Assembly (NCBI GenBank): GCA_017962125.1 | Contig: JAGCVZ010000010.1 | Span: forward strand, 29,438-93,437 | DNA from: Alphaproteobacteria bacterium | GTDB taxonomy: Bacteria; Pseudomonadota; Alphaproteobacteria; Rs-D84 | Reading direction: 5' to 3' | DNA length: 64,000 nt | Shown here: in pieces, positions 42,188 through 52,281 of the stretch | Position numbering within the stretch: position 1 is the first letter of the stretch | Layout of the letters: the number at the start of each line of letters is the position of its first letter | Notes under the pieces: model-generated | What the model was told of the DNA's origin: nothing | The model's database searches: none | The model's input: only the letters and a program-made list of their open reading frames with translations | Program-made: the position numbers and the translations under genes

Positions 42188-43846
42188 TTATTTTTCTTCG
42201 TCTTTACCAAGACCGATGGTTTTTTTCGCACTATCTAGAGTACGAATCAATGCGCGACGGATTTTGCCCGATATTGTCATAGGCAGGCTGTCCACAAATT
42301 CAATCACGCGCGGGTATTTATATGCCGCGGTGCGGTTGCGTACGTGGTCTTGTAATTGGCGCACCAAAACATCTGTGCCTTGGAAGTATTTGTTCAAAAC
42401 GATTGTTGCCTTGACCGCCATTCCGCGCGATGGATCGGGAATTCCAGTTACCGCAACTTCGCGCACTGCGGGATGTTCAAGGAGTACACTTTCAACCTCA
42501 AACGGGCTAATCCGGTAACCCGAAGATTTAATCAAATCATCATTACGACCGACAAACCAATAGTAGCCGTCCGAATCACGATATGCGACGTCGCCAGTGT
42601 GATAGTAACCGTCACGAAATGCCTGGGCAGTGAGTTTCTCGTTTTTATGATATTTTTGGAACATTCCAACCGGGCGGCCATTTGCAACAGATATACAGAT
42701 TTCACCAACCTTGCCATCAGGGGCAGGGCGACCGTCTTCGTCAATAAGTTTGATATCCCAACCGGCCGCAGGCATGCCCATGCTGCCCGGTTTGGGTTTT
42801 ATCCATTGATTTGTAAATAGTTGAACGGTGGTCTCTGTTTGACCAAAACCTTCGTGTAATTCAATTCCGGTCATATCAAGAAACCGTTCGTAAACTTCTG
42901 GGTTTAATGCTTCGCCTGCAACATCAGCCTTGACTAACTTTGAAAGGTTGTATTTAGATGCATCTGCGTGAATTAACATCTTGTAAACAGTTGGTGGCGC
43001 ACAGAAAGATGTCACGCCATTTTCAGACATTACCGACCATAAATCATGTGCGGTAAAGATACCACTAACATCAAAGATGAAAACCGTTGCACCGGCAAGC
43101 CATTGACCGTACATTTTACCCCATGAACATTTTGCCCAACCAGATTCAGAAAGTGTGAAGTGCACATCGCCATCAGTCAGCCTTTGCCAAAATATCGCAG
43201 TATTTATATGACCCAATGGATATGCATAATTGTGTGCAACCATTTTAGGTAAATCGGTGGTGCCACTGGTGAAATAAATAACCATTGTGTCGGTATTTTC
43301 ATTTGGGACACGTTCAAATTCTGTTGGCATAGTATTTATCGAATCGGCGATTTCTTCGTTTGATATAAGCATGATATCCGAATCGCCAATCGCAGATTTT
43401 ATTTCAGGTATAATATGCCCATCATCAAAAGCAATAATGGCGCGCGTTTCGGCAGTATCGATTCGGTACTTGATATCTTCGGCCTTTAATTGGTTTGTGG
43501 ATGGAATAGGAATGATGCCAGTTTTGTGCATTGCCATCATCAAAATCCAATATTCCCAACGGCGGCGCAGAAAAAGTAAAACCGTATCACCTTTTTTTAG
43601 ACCGCGTGATGTTAAATAATTCGCAACCGAATTAGACATCTTGGCGAGGTCTGCAAAAGTAAAAACTTTTTTTGTTTTTGAATCATCAACCCAGATAATT
43701 GCCACTTTTTCAGGTGTTTCGCGTGCAATTACATCAATAACATCATACGCAAAATTAAAGTTTTCCGGCACAATAGGTGCGCCATTTTCCAAATAATCTT
43801 GGTAATTTTCAAAAGATTCTTTTTTTAAAAACCGTGTTGCAAACAT
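42188..43846 (-). CDS. Acyl-CoA synthetase (medium-chain/acetyl-CoA synthetase-like)
   Basis: Adenylate-forming enzyme that activates a carboxylic acid with ATP and CoA. 552 residues from the ATG at 43846, which has AGAGG seven bases upstream; the longer frame from 43885 is unlikely. Motifs: 'VIYFTSGTTDLPKMV' (P loop), 'GEGFGQTETT' family motif as 'HEGFGQTETT', 'YHTGDVAYRDSDGYYWFVGRNDD' and 'SGYRISPFEVE', with the catalytic lysine in 'TISGKIRR' near the end. Overall it resembles the medium-chain acyl-CoA synthetase (ACSM) group more than AcsA. Single gene; substrate chain length is not resolved. Confidence 0.88.
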   Translation of the reverse strand: MFATRFLKKESFENYQDYLENGAPIVPENFNFAYDVIDVIARETPEKVAIIWVDDSKTKKVFTFADLAKMSNSVANYLTSRGLKKGDTVLLFLRRRWEYWILMMAMHKTGIIPIPSTNQLKAEDIKYRIDTAETRAIIAFDDGHIIPEIKSAIGDSDIMLISNEEIADSINTMPTEFERVPNENTDTMVIYFTSGTTDLPKMVAHNYAYPLGHINTAIFWQRLTDGDVHFTLSESGWAKCSWGKMYGQWLAGATVFIFDVSGIFTAHDLWSVMSENGVTSFCAPPTVYKMLIHADASKYNLSKLVKADVAGEALNPEVYERFLDMTGIELHEGFGQTETTVQLFTNQWIKPKPGSMGMPAAGWDIKLIDEDGRPAPDGKVGEICISVANGRPVGMFQKYHKNEKLTAQAFRDGYYHTGDVAYRDSDGYYWFVGRNDDLIKSSGYRISPFEVESVLLEHPAVREVAVTGIPDPSRGMAVKATIVLNKYFQGTDVLVRQLQDHVRNRTAAYKYPRVIEFVDSLPMTISGKIRRALIRTLDSAKKTIGLGKDEEK

Positions 43847-44016
43847 CGGGATACCTCTTTTAAATTTCAGGGTGAATAATGCCATTTTTCAACGAAAATA
43901 CAAGCAAAAATATATTATTATGCAGAAAAAATTAAAAAAAAGTTGCAAATATAAATTTAGTGCCCTACAATCCACCTGTTCTTTCAAAAGAACGTTTGTT
44001 TGTTGTTGTGTGTGTT

Positions 44017-44093
<77 letters not shown>

Positions 44094-44137
44094 TAAATTA
44101 AAACCGCGTCGTCCCCTCGGCGTGGTTTTTAATTTAT
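44094..44137 (+). terminator. Terminator after tRNA-Pro
   Basis: AAATTAAAACCGCGTCG with CGGCGTGGTTTTTAATTT: a long stem with wobble pairs and a T run. The same 45-base segment recurs at 44253-44297. Confidence 0.75.
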
Positions 44138-44138
44138 C

Positions 44139-44297
44139 GTGGTCGGTATTACAGGATGAGAACCGTGGTTCGACACGATAGTTGGTTTGCACAAGCGATA
44201 GCGCAGTGCAAACCTTACGTGTGGTGAGTGAAACGAACAATCCTGTGACGTAGACCATAAATTAAAACCGCGTCGTCCCCTCGGCGTGGTTTTTAAT
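44139..44297. repeat. Palindromic element with decayed tRNA-Pro 3' fragments
   Basis: 44140-44169 reads as the reverse complement of the tRNA-Pro 3' half (TGGTCGG..ACAGGAT..GAACC). A hairpin GGTTTGCAC-14 nt-GTGCAAACC (44184-44214) lies at the centre, and ATCCTGT..GACCA plus the terminator repeats directly at 44239-44297 (45-base match to 44089-44133). It looks like the scar of an element that used the tRNA 3' end. Confidence 0.6.
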
Positions 44298-44315
44298 GTA
44301 TTGTGGTTGTTTTTG

Positions 44316-44324
44316 TGATATAAT
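44316..44324 (+). promoter_or_regulatory. Extended -10 promoter
   Basis: TGATATAAT after TTGTTTTTG, 25 bases before the ATG at 44349; AAAAGGAT is the ribosome site. Confidence 0.55.
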
Positions 44325-44348
44325 TTCCTGTGATAAAAGGATAGACAA

Positions 44349-45740
44349 ATGGGAAGTGTAGCAGATTTTGAGAGGGCAATGGAAATATTGCGACAAAGAG
44401 GCAAGAACTTTGAAGTTGTGCCGGGGTATCAAGATTATAATGTCTATATTGCAACTGGGCGGTCTGAAGCAGACATATACATGTCAGATATGAACAATTG
44501 GTGTTTGGTTCATGCCACTAGGTATATTCCATCACGAAATTTGGATGGACGTCTTTTTATTCCAACAACATCTATGGCAACAAATTTTGATGATGTACGT
44601 CCGACTGTTCACACGACTTTAAATCATGTTGTTTCTTCAAATGGTGGTGGAAACTGGGATGGTGTGCCTTATGTCATTTTAGCGCGATATAATGATGTTG
44701 TGGCATTAAATGGTAATCCTAAAGAGGTATCACAGTATGATACATTTTTTATCCCAGATCCAGATAATGGATTGGTTTTGCCGCAAGATGCATGTTTGGT
44801 TCGACCATCAAATGAGAAAAATGGCGAATTGTATGTAATTGGTGAACATGAGGCGACATATAAAACTAGTAATTTTACAGATGATGAGATTGAACGGATA
44901 TTGAATATGATACGCGAATCTTATGGGGCAACGGAAAGTGGGGATTTGTATTATAAATATGATAGTTATTTAGGTAAAGAGAATGATGAAGAAACTATGC
45001 GTATTCTTTTGGGAAAAGATGAGAAACTTTTTAAAATATATAAAAATACCGTGAACAAAAAAGATTTTTTAAAGGGGCTTTTAGCCGAAGATCGTGATGC
45101 TATTATGGCAAAGTTTTTGCGTGATGCGGTTGTAAAATTGGCAATGGAGAAACAGGGTTTTCGGTATGTGAATCCCAGTGAAGGTAGTGCTTGGACAGAT
45201 AACATTGCTCGTACTGCGCGTGAGCATGGAATAGTTGCATCTAGCAATAATAAGGGGCATAGTGCAAGTATTGAAATGGAAATGGAAAGTGGGGCTAATT
45301 GGTTGATAGCCAATCTTAAAAACTTGTATGCCCAAGGTCAGGATATCGATAAAATATTTTCTTTAATAGAATCTAAATTTAATGATGATGGAGACAAACG
45401 GGTAAATAGGCTGTTTAAACAGGTTGTGTGGTGTATGAAAACAGGTAAACCATTAGACCTTTATCCGAGTTATCAAAGGTTTTTTATGACAGCTGTGGAT
45501 ATGTATGAGGATAAATATGATGGGCGCAAATATGCGAACATATCTGATTATAGTTCTGCATTAGATATAACAATGCGTCGTTCAGCTATCGTCGTAAAAA
45601 ATACATTTAGTCAGTGGCTAAATGATATCAAGCGTGGGCCGAATCGTGAAAAATTCGATTCAAAACTTGCTGAATTTTTGGGTAAATTTGACCAGCATGA
45701 TCTGATTAATGCGTTTAAGTCGGCTAATTCTAGATTTTAA
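44349..45740 (+). CDS. Hypothetical protein, 463 aa, next to tRNA-Pro
   Basis: No signal peptide or membrane segment. The N-terminal 150 residues are mixed alpha/beta ('YQDYNVYIATGRSEADIYM', 'RPTVHTTLNHVVSSNGGGNWD', 'YVILARYNDVVALNGNPKEV', 'YDTFFIPDPDNGLVLPQDA'), resembling no enzyme I can name; the rest is helical and acidic ('TDDEIERILNMIRE', 'DIDKIFSLIESKFNDD', 'LAEFLGKFDQHDLINAF'). The strict separation into two parts hints at a catalytic domain and a helical scaffold. Position after a tRNA and its palindromic scar suggests acquisition as accessory DNA, but codon use does not stand out strongly by eye. Effector, restriction or housekeeping roles all remain possible. Confidence 0.65.
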   Translation: MGSVADFERAMEILRQRGKNFEVVPGYQDYNVYIATGRSEADIYMSDMNNWCLVHATRYIPSRNLDGRLFIPTTSMATNFDDVRPTVHTTLNHVVSSNGGGNWDGVPYVILARYNDVVALNGNPKEVSQYDTFFIPDPDNGLVLPQDACLVRPSNEKNGELYVIGEHEATYKTSNFTDDEIERILNMIRESYGATESGDLYYKYDSYLGKENDEETMRILLGKDEKLFKIYKNTVNKKDFLKGLLAEDRDAIMAKFLRDAVVKLAMEKQGFRYVNPSEGSAWTDNIARTAREHGIVASSNNKGHSASIEMEMESGANWLIANLKNLYAQGQDIDKIFSLIESKFNDDGDKRVNRLFKQVVWCMKTGKPLDLYPSYQRFFMTAVDMYEDKYDGRKYANISDYSSALDITMRRSAIVVKNTFSQWLNDIKRGPNREKFDSKLAEFLGKFDQHDLINAFKSANSRF

Positions 45741-45805
45741 TTGTTATTTATATTTTGTAATCATTATTTGCAAAATAAAAATTATCTGCAATAATTTCCA
45801 AAGTT

Positions 45806-46825
45806 ATGCGTAGGCGCAAAAGAAAAATCTTTTCACGTTATATTCTTGGTATCGCGGTGGTAATGTTTGCCGTGATTTATTATGCTTTGTGCATTAAATC
45901 AAGTGTGCGCGAATCGGTTATGTTTAACATAAATCCAGGTGATACAGTAGCATCGGTTGCAAGACGAATCGATTCGAAAAAAATTGTTTTTTCAGACATG
46001 GCATTCAAATTCGCAATTCGTTTGCGTGGGGCGCGTGTACAAAGTGGCGAATATGAAATTCCAAGTGGGGCCTCGGCTTGGCAAATTGCGGGGATGTTTG
46101 CGCGTGGAAAAATCGCGATGATAAAAATTGTTATACCCGAAGGTCTTACTATTTTACAAATCAAAGATTTGCTGCGTGGGTATTCAAAATTGACTGGTGA
46201 TGTCGATTGCCATGATTGGCGCGCCGTGTGCAATGTTGCTGATGGTGATATTTTCCCAGATACATATTATGTTGCAAAGGGAACTTCGCGTTTGGATGTT
46301 TTGGATGTCGCGCGCAAAAAAATGGACGAGATAAAAAACAAATGGTTGCGTACACGGCGGAATCCGCCCGCGCCACTTACGGGTTGGAATGATGTTGTGA
46401 CACTTGCGTCCATTGTGCAACGTGAAACGCCACGAACAAGTGAGATGAAAATTGTTGCAAGTGTTTATATAAATCGGTTGCGACGTGGAATGCGATTGCA
46501 AGCGGATCCAACGGTAATTTATGCGTTAACTGATGGATATGGCGATATGCGGGGTGAACCATTGTTACGCGGTCATTTAAAGATAGACAGCCCTTATAAT
46601 ACATATCGTAACAAAGGCTTGCCACCGGCACCGATTGCAAATGTTGGTTCGCATGCGATTCGTGCGGTATTGGAACCGGCAGATACCAAGTATTTATTTT
46701 TTGTTGCAGATGGTCATGGTGGACATAAATTTTCAACTGATTACGAATCGCATTTAAAGAATCATGCCGATTGGCGTGAGATAAAAAAAATGAATAATCC
46801 AGACTTGAACTTTGATAATGATTAA
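45806..46825 (+). CDS. mltG: Endolytic transglycosylase MltG
   Basis: Inner-membrane lytic transglycosylase that ends peptidoglycan glycan chains. 339 residues, N-terminal membrane anchor (about 8-27, IFSRYILGIAVVMFAVIYYA), a LysM-like region (about 38-110), and the catalytic YceG domain: 'IFPDTYYVAKG', 'TLASIVQRETPRTSEMKIVASVYINRLRRGMRLQADPTVIYAL' with the catalytic glutamate in 'QRET', 'YNTYRNKGLPPAPIANVG' and 'FFVADGHGGHKFS'. The length and order match the family. It starts 65 bases after the 463-residue gene; there is no terminator between, so co-transcription is possible. pabC, tmk and holB, its usual neighbours in enterics, are absent. Confidence 0.93.
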   Translation: MRRRKRKIFSRYILGIAVVMFAVIYYALCIKSSVRESVMFNINPGDTVASVARRIDSKKIVFSDMAFKFAIRLRGARVQSGEYEIPSGASAWQIAGMFARGKIAMIKIVIPEGLTILQIKDLLRGYSKLTGDVDCHDWRAVCNVADGDIFPDTYYVAKGTSRLDVLDVARKKMDEIKNKWLRTRRNPPAPLTGWNDVVTLASIVQRETPRTSEMKIVASVYINRLRRGMRLQADPTVIYALTDGYGDMRGEPLLRGHLKIDSPYNTYRNKGLPPAPIANVGSHAIRAVLEPADTKYLFFVADGHGGHKFSTDYESHLKNHADWREIKKMNNPDLNFDND

Positions 46826-47065
46826 ATAGTGCAACGAATCGTTACCAAACAAAATTTTCTCAATGTGTATAAAAAACTTTGATATTACGAGCTTTTGCAC
46901 GCGCTACGAAAAATGTAAATTTAAATCGGCGTGCATTGTATCATATTTTTTTATGTTTATCAAAAATCTTTTTTCTTGAAAAAAATCCCAAGCATGGGAA
47001 AATATGCTTAACTAGAGAAGGGAAAGTTCTAGTTTCCAATTAACAAACAAAAGAAAGGAAAGAAA
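46826..47065. other. Spacer with promoter of the first barrel gene
   Basis: AT-rich gap. I see no gene or RNA in it apart from the promoter at 46976-47005 and a CTAG..CTAG hairpin just before the barrel gene. Confidence 0.6.
46976..47005 (+). promoter_or_regulatory. Promoter of the first tandem barrel gene
   Basis: TTTTTTCTTGAAA (TTGAAA at 46976-46981), 18 bases, AAATAT (47000-47005). The same TTTTTTCTTGAAA box lies in front of the second barrel gene. Confidence 0.5.
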
Positions 47066-47836
47066 ATGAAAAAAATTGCTTTGACTTCTTTATTAACTAT
47101 CGTGGCGGCATCTGTGGCACACGCAGGTGTTAATGTCATGGACGGAAATCCGTTGTATATGCCAAAGGCGGGACATTTTTATAGCGAAACCGCTTTGTCA
47201 TCTCATTCTGAGCATGGTAAAGATTGGACTTTGGGCGAAGTATTTGGTTATGGTATTAACAATAATTTGGCTTTGACTGTGGAAACAAGTGTTTCCGAGA
47301 TAGATGCTTTTGATGGCTATGCTTGGAATGATGCGTCTTTTGGTTTGACCGCGCGTTTGTTCAAAAAACAAGGATGGGTTGCTGATATATATGGTGGATA
47401 TGGTGTAGCACCAGTTTGGGGCGATCACAGACCTTTTTTGGATAAAGATGATACTGGATATGCTTGGACGGCGGGTGTTCGTGCAGGTTATATGACAGCA
47501 CGTTGGACTGTGGCTGGATTCTTCGACTTTAATTACCTTGGGTCAGAATCATTTAACTGGGATGAAGAAGGTCGTCATGCGTTGCGTGCCGGTGTTGCAG
47601 GTCAGTTTGTGATTGATGCTAATTGGAATTTGGTCGCAGATGCAACGTACACAGGTTGGACTGATGATGGTGTTAAAAATGCCGGGTCATGGGAAGGTAA
47701 ATTTGGTGTGAATTATAACATTGATTCGACAAAGTATATCGGTGCTTATATTTCTGCCGGATTGGAACATTCTACGGGTGATTGGGAATGGGCCGATGGC
47801 GTTGGATACGGTGTTAAATTTGGTATCGATTTCTAA
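47066..47836 (+). CDS. Outer-membrane beta-barrel protein, first of a tandem pair
   Basis: 256 residues, signal peptide MKKIALTSLLTIVAASVAHA. The mature part is a run of amphipathic, aromatic strands ('GHFYSETALSSHSEHGKDWTL', 'GYGINNNLALTVETS', 'AWTAGVRAGYMTARWTVAG', 'FDFNYLGSESFNW', 'YIGAYISAGLEHSTGDWEW'), ending 'GYGVKFGIDF' with the terminal Phe recognised by the BAM machine. It is about 50 percent identical by eye to the next protein, with the same N-terminus, so the two are a recent duplication. Small 10-12 stranded barrel, perhaps a channel or adhesin; substrate unknown. The 5' leader is conserved between the two copies. Confidence 0.82.
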   Translation: MKKIALTSLLTIVAASVAHAGVNVMDGNPLYMPKAGHFYSETALSSHSEHGKDWTLGEVFGYGINNNLALTVETSVSEIDAFDGYAWNDASFGLTARLFKKQGWVADIYGGYGVAPVWGDHRPFLDKDDTGYAWTAGVRAGYMTARWTVAGFFDFNYLGSESFNWDEEGRHALRAGVAGQFVIDANWNLVADATYTGWTDDGVKNAGSWEGKFGVNYNIDSTKYIGAYISAGLEHSTGDWEWADGVGYGVKFGIDF

Positions 47837-47849
47837 AAAATCATGACAG

Positions 47850-47890
47850 ATACGCCCTATGATTTTTCGTGTAGGGCGTATTCACTTTTA
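47850..47890 (+). terminator. Terminator after the first barrel gene
   Basis: ATACGCCCTA-TGATTTTTCGTG-TAGGGCGTAT followed by a T-rich tail. Confidence 0.75.
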
Positions 47891-47910
47891 TGAAAGAATT
47901 TATTTTTTTC

Positions 47911-47940
47911 TTGAAAGTAGTCATATATTTAGGATAAGAT
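47911..47940 (+). promoter_or_regulatory. Promoter of the second tandem barrel gene
   Basis: TTTTTTTCTTGAAA (TTGAAA at 47911-47916), 18 bases, TAAGAT (47935-47940), parallel to the promoter at 46976-47005. Confidence 0.55.
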
Positions 47941-48004
47941 ACATATAACTAGGATGGGAATAATTTCTAGTTTCCAAAAAACAAACAACGAAAGGAAAAA
48001 CAAA

Positions 48005-48802
48005 ATGAAAAAAATTGCTTTGACTTCTTTATTGGCGGTTGCGGCGGTTTCCGCGGCACACGCAAGTATTAATGTTATCGACGGTAACCCGTTGTATATG
48101 CCAAAGGCTGGTCATTTCTATAGTGAAACGGCCTTGTCGTCACATACAGAGAATGTTGATGCGGTGACATTGGGTGAAAATTTTGGTTATGGTATCTTGG
48201 ACAGCCTTGCTGTTTCTGTAAATACATCGCTTAGTGAAGCAAATTGGTTTGAAGCCAATGCTTGGGATGAATTGGGTGCTGATTTGACATGGCGTGTTAT
48301 TGATGGCAAAGCGTGGAAGTTGGATGTTATGGGTGGCTTTGAAATGGGACAAATGTGGGGTGACCACTTGCCGTTCTTGGACAAGGATGCCACTTTCTAT
48401 GCATGGTCCGCTGGGGTTCGTGGTGGTTATGTGACCAACGATTGGACATTATCTGCGCACGCGAACTTTATCTATACGAATAGTGAAGCCTTTAATTGGG
48501 GCAAAGATAATCCGTTCTGGGCAAATCATGCTTTGAACTTTGGTGTTGCGGGTCATTGGACAATGAGTGATACATGGAGCGCACTTGTTGCCGCAGACTA
48601 TTACAAAGTTATGGATCATTACAATGATGAAGAAAACAAGGGTTATTGGGATTTGACCTTGGGGTTGAACATGAACATCGATACGACAAAGTATGTTGGT
48701 GTGTACTTGACCAAAACAATGACACGCGAAGCTGAAGGCGAATTGGATGTTGATGATTACGATGGTTATGGTTTTGGTGCTAAGTTCGGCATCGATTTCT
48801 AA
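48005..48802 (+). CDS. Outer-membrane beta-barrel protein, second of a tandem pair
   Basis: 265 residues from the ATG at 48005, giving the signal peptide MKKIALTSLLAVAAVSAAHA, closely matching the first copy; the longer frame from 47954 is not used. Strands alternate with short loops ('GHFYSETALSSHTENVDAV', 'GYGILDSLAVSVNTS', 'YAWSAGVRGGYVTNDWTLS', 'GYWDLTLGLNMNIDTTKYVG') and the protein ends 'GYGFGAKFGIDF', the same final residues as copy one. The central and loop regions differ more (for example 'NPFWANHALNFGVAGHW'), so the copies have diverged. AAAGGAAAAA ribosome site. Two copies of a surface barrel in tandem suggest antigenic or functional diversification. Confidence 0.82.
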   Translation: MKKIALTSLLAVAAVSAAHASINVIDGNPLYMPKAGHFYSETALSSHTENVDAVTLGENFGYGILDSLAVSVNTSLSEANWFEANAWDELGADLTWRVIDGKAWKLDVMGGFEMGQMWGDHLPFLDKDATFYAWSAGVRGGYVTNDWTLSAHANFIYTNSEAFNWGKDNPFWANHALNFGVAGHWTMSDTWSALVAADYYKVMDHYNDEENKGYWDLTLGLNMNIDTTKYVGVYLTKTMTREAEGELDVDDYDGYGFGAKFGIDF

Positions 48803-48820
48803 TCGATTGAATAAACAAAA

Positions 48821-48850
48821 ACGCCACCTGTTTGGGTGGTGTTTTTTTTA
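48821..48850 (+). terminator. Terminator after the second barrel gene
   Basis: CGCCACC-TGTTT-GGGTGGTG followed by TTTTTTTTA. Confidence 0.88.
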
Positions 48851-48965
48851 GTGTTAGTGGCTAGTGTAAGTGGTTAGTGGGTTTTGGAATTGCTTCGCAA
48901 TTACGGATTTATTCTAGAATCTACTTAACCACTAATCGCTATCACTAACACTAACCACTAACACT
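48849..48965. repeat. Inverted TAGTG/CACTA repeat arms
   Basis: Left arm TAGTGTTAGTGGCTAGTG.. (48849-48880) and inverted right arm ..CACTAACACTAACCACTAAC.. (48926-48965), with AATTGC-TTC-GCAATT between them. The arms are made of repeated (C/G)ACTAA or TTAGTG units and match the arms at 19986 and 20498. They sit between the barrel terminator and the str promoter. Confidence 0.65.
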
Positions 48966-48989
48966 TCTGACTTTTTTTATCGAAATCCC

Positions 48990-49018
48990 TTGACAACCGC
49001 TATGTTCGGGGTTATAGT
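48990..49018 (+). promoter_or_regulatory. Consensus promoter of the str operon
   Basis: TTGACA (48990-48995), exactly 17 bases, TATAGT (49013-49018). A leader of about 145 bases follows before rpsL. Confidence 0.85.
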
Positions 49019-49170
49019 AATGACGCTTTCTGTGTAATAAAGGAAAGTGAAAATTACAGAAAAACGCCGTATTTTGGCAGATTTATAATTGCGGTCTCGC
49101 CGTTTAAAATAAGTCTGATGCGGGTTTTTGTGTAGAAAAAAGGTTAAAAAAAATAACAAAGAGATTTTGA

Positions 49171-49542
49171 ATGCCAACTGTAAATCAATTGATTCGGAAA
49201 CCGCGTAAAAAGGTCGCTGTGAAATCTACAGCACCTGATATGATGGAAAATCCGCAAAAACGTGGTGTGTGCACTCGTGTTTATACAACCACACCGAAAA
49301 AACCTAATTCCGCGCAACGTAAGGTTGCACGTGTTAAACTTGCCAACGGACGTGAAGTTACTGCGTATATCCCTGGCGAAGGTCATAATTTACAGGAACA
49401 CAGTGTCGTCATGATTCGTGGTGGCCGTGTAAAGGACTTGCCCGGTGTGAAATATCACATAATTCGTGGTGTTTTGGATACCAAGGGTGTGGAGAGCAGA
49501 AAACAGGGGCGTTCTTTGTATGGTGCAAAGAAAGCAAAATAA
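49171..49542 (+). CDS. rpsL: 30S ribosomal protein S12
   Basis: Decoding-centre protein, 123 residues, full length. '[11 protein letters not shown]' near the N-terminus, '[17 protein letters not shown]' with the lysine-proline region that is the site of streptomycin-resistance mutations, and '[10 protein letters not shown]' later. First gene of the str operon after a consensus promoter; rpsG follows 66 bases on. Confidence 0.97.
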   Translation: MPTVNQLIRKPRKKVAVKSTAPDMMENPQKRGVCTRVYTTTPKKPNSAQRKVARVKLANGREVTAYIPGEGHNLQEHSVVMIRGGRVKDLPGVKYHIIRGVLDTKGVESRKQGRSLYGAKKAK

Positions 49543-49605
49543 TACATGCGGGAAATCCGTATGAGTAATCCAAGTAACGTTGGGTGAAGAAACAAAAAGG
49601 AATAA

Positions 49606-50082
<477 letters not shown>

Positions 50083-50103
50083 TCTAAAAGAAAAGGAAAG
50101 AAA

Positions 50104-52185
50104 ATGTCTGTTGGGAAAACCGCACCATTACATATGTATAGAAATATCGGCATTATGGCACACATTGATGCTGGTAAGACTACAACTTCGGAACGTATTT
50201 TGTTCTATACTGGAAAAACGTATAAAATTGGCGAAGTGCACGATGGTGCCGCGACTATGGACTGGATGGCACAAGAACAAGAACGTGGTATTACAATTAC
50301 TTCGGCGGCAACGACATGTTTCTGGCGTGACCATCGTATCAATTTGATTGATACACCGGGGCACGTGGATTTTACAATGGAAGTGGAACGCAGTTTGCGC
50401 GTTTTGGACGGTGCGGTTGCGGTTTTCGAATCGGTATCTGGTGTTCAGCCACAGTCTGAAACCGTTTGGCGCCAAGCTGACCGTTACAATGTTCCTCGTA
50501 TTTGTTTTGTGAACAAGATGGATCGTGTTGGGGCGAATTTCTTCCGTTGTGTTGAAATGTTCCGTGAACGGTTGGGTGCAAATCCGGTCGTCTTGAATTT
50601 CCCGATTGGTGCTGAGGCAGATTTCAAGGGTATTGTTGATGTTTTAGAAATGAAGGGTTTGATTTGGGAAGACGAAATGGGTTCACATCCGGTTACTATC
50701 GAAATTCCCGAAGAATTAAAGGCCAAGGCCGAAGAGTTACACAACAAATTGATTGAAGAAGTTGTAACACTGGATGATGCGGTCATGGAAGAATATATGG
50801 AAGGCAAAGTTCCTGACCACGACACAATCAAAAAATTGTTACGCAAAGGTGTCATCAATCAGAATTTTGTTTTAGTACTTTGTGGGTCTTCGTTTAAGAA
50901 TAAAGGTATTCAACCGCTGTTGGATGCGATTGTTGATTACTTGCCGTCACCGTTGGATGTTCCGGCGATTAAGGGAACCAAGATGGACAAGGAAACCGTT
51001 GCAGAACGTCATCCGGATCCAAAGGAACCGTTTAGTGCGTTGGCGTTCAAGGTCGCGAATGATCCATTCGTTGGAAATTTGATGTTTATCCGTATCTATT
51101 CGGGTAAATTGACATCTGGTTCTTACATCTATAATTCGAATCGTGATAAACGCGAACGTGTTGGTCGTATGTTGCTTATGCATTCCAATCAACGCGAAGA
51201 AATTAAAGAAGCTAGTGCAGGGGACATCATCACCTTGGTCGGTATGAAGGAAACAATTACCGGCGATACACTGTGCGATGAAAATAATCCGATTATTTTG
51301 GAAAATATCCATGTTCCAGAACCAGTTATGTCTATTGCGGTTGAACCAAAGACCAAAGCAGACATTGAAAAAATGGCGTTGGGTCTTCAGGCGTTGGCCA
51401 AGGAAGATCCATCATTCCGCGTTTCGGTTGACGAAGAATCTGGTCAAACCATTTTGGCGGGTGTCGGTGAATTGCATTTGGAAATTTTGGTTGATCGTTT
51501 GTTGCGTGAGTTCAAGGTTGATGTGAATGTTGGTGAACCGCGTATTGCGTATCGTGAAACGTTCCGTAAACCTGTTACCGAAGAATATACTCATAAGAAA
51601 CAGTCTGGTGGTTCGGGTCAATATGCCCAAGTAAAGATCGAATTTGAACCGTTGGAACCTGGCAAGGGCTATGAGTTTGAAAACAAGATTGTCGGTGGTG
51701 CGATTCCAAAAGAATACATTCCTGGGGTTGAAAAAGGATTAAAGATAGCGCAACAGACCGGTGTTCTGATTGGCTATCCTACTGTGGATTTCAAGGCAAC
51801 ATTGGTTGATGGTAAATATCATGAAGTCGATTCGAATGTGCTTTGCTTTGAAATTGCGGCGCGCGCCTGCTTCCGCGAAGCTATGAAGAAGGCGTCGCCA
51901 AAGTTGTTGGAACCGATTATGAAACTTTCGGTTAATACGCCGGAAGAATATGTCGGTGACATCATCGGTGACTTGAACAGCCGTCGTGGACAAATCAATG
52001 GTATTGAAACCCAGTTTGGAAATCAGGTGATTTCGGCGTACGTTCCACTGGCGAATTTGTTCGGCTATGTCAAGACACTGCGTTCTTTGTCCCAAGGGCG
52101 TGCAAACCCGTATATGGAATTGTCGCACTATGACGAAGTCCCGCAAAATGTCGCAGATGAGGTTATAAAAAAGCTGACAAAGTAA
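50104..52185 (+). CDS. fusA: Elongation factor G
   Basis: Translocation GTPase, 693 residues. G1 'AHIDAGKTT', G2 '[12 protein letters not shown]', G3 'DTPGHVDF', G4 'NKMDRVGA', and the five EF-G domains in order, ending in the usual '[29 protein letters not shown]'. AAAGGAAAG precedes the ATG, 21 bases after rpsG. It is complete; the ORFs in other frames are shadows. Confidence 0.97.
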   Translation: MSVGKTAPLHMYRNIGIMAHIDAGKTTTSERILFYTGKTYKIGEVHDGAATMDWMAQEQERGITITSAATTCFWRDHRINLIDTPGHVDFTMEVERSLRVLDGAVAVFESVSGVQPQSETVWRQADRYNVPRICFVNKMDRVGANFFRCVEMFRERLGANPVVLNFPIGAEADFKGIVDVLEMKGLIWEDEMGSHPVTIEIPEELKAKAEELHNKLIEEVVTLDDAVMEEYMEGKVPDHDTIKKLLRKGVINQNFVLVLCGSSFKNKGIQPLLDAIVDYLPSPLDVPAIKGTKMDKETVAERHPDPKEPFSALAFKVANDPFVGNLMFIRIYSGKLTSGSYIYNSNRDKRERVGRMLLMHSNQREEIKEASAGDIITLVGMKETITGDTLCDENNPIILENIHVPEPVMSIAVEPKTKADIEKMALGLQALAKEDPSFRVSVDEESGQTILAGVGELHLEILVDRLLREFKVDVNVGEPRIAYRETFRKPVTEEYTHKKQSGGSGQYAQVKIEFEPLEPGKGYEFENKIVGGAIPKEYIPGVEKGLKIAQQTGVLIGYPTVDFKATLVDGKYHEVDSNVLCFEIAARACFREAMKKASPKLLEPIMKLSVNTPEEYVGDIIGDLNSRRGQINGIETQFGNQVISAYVPLANLFGYVKTLRSLSQGRANPYMELSHYDEVPQNVADEVIKKLTK

Positions 52186-52193
52186 AAAAAGTT

Positions 52194-52221
52194 TAGACAT
52201 TTGATTTTTTTGATGTAGTAT
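52194..52221 (+). promoter_or_regulatory. Candidate internal promoter of tuf
   Basis: TAGACA (52194-52199), 16 bases, TAGTAT (52216-52221), in the 96-base gap between fusA and tuf. A separate tuf promoter is known in other bacteria, but this one is weak by eye. Confidence 0.4.
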
Positions 52222-52281
52222 CAGATTTCGGATGTCAAAAGAAAAAACAAATTAAATTAACCAAAGCCCAAGGAGAAAACC

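Noticed and set aside
49047..49088. GTG-initiated mini-ORF (MKITEKRRILADL) in the rpsL leader
   Set aside because: The AAAGGA is only a few bases before the GTG, too close for a normal start, and nothing else supports it.
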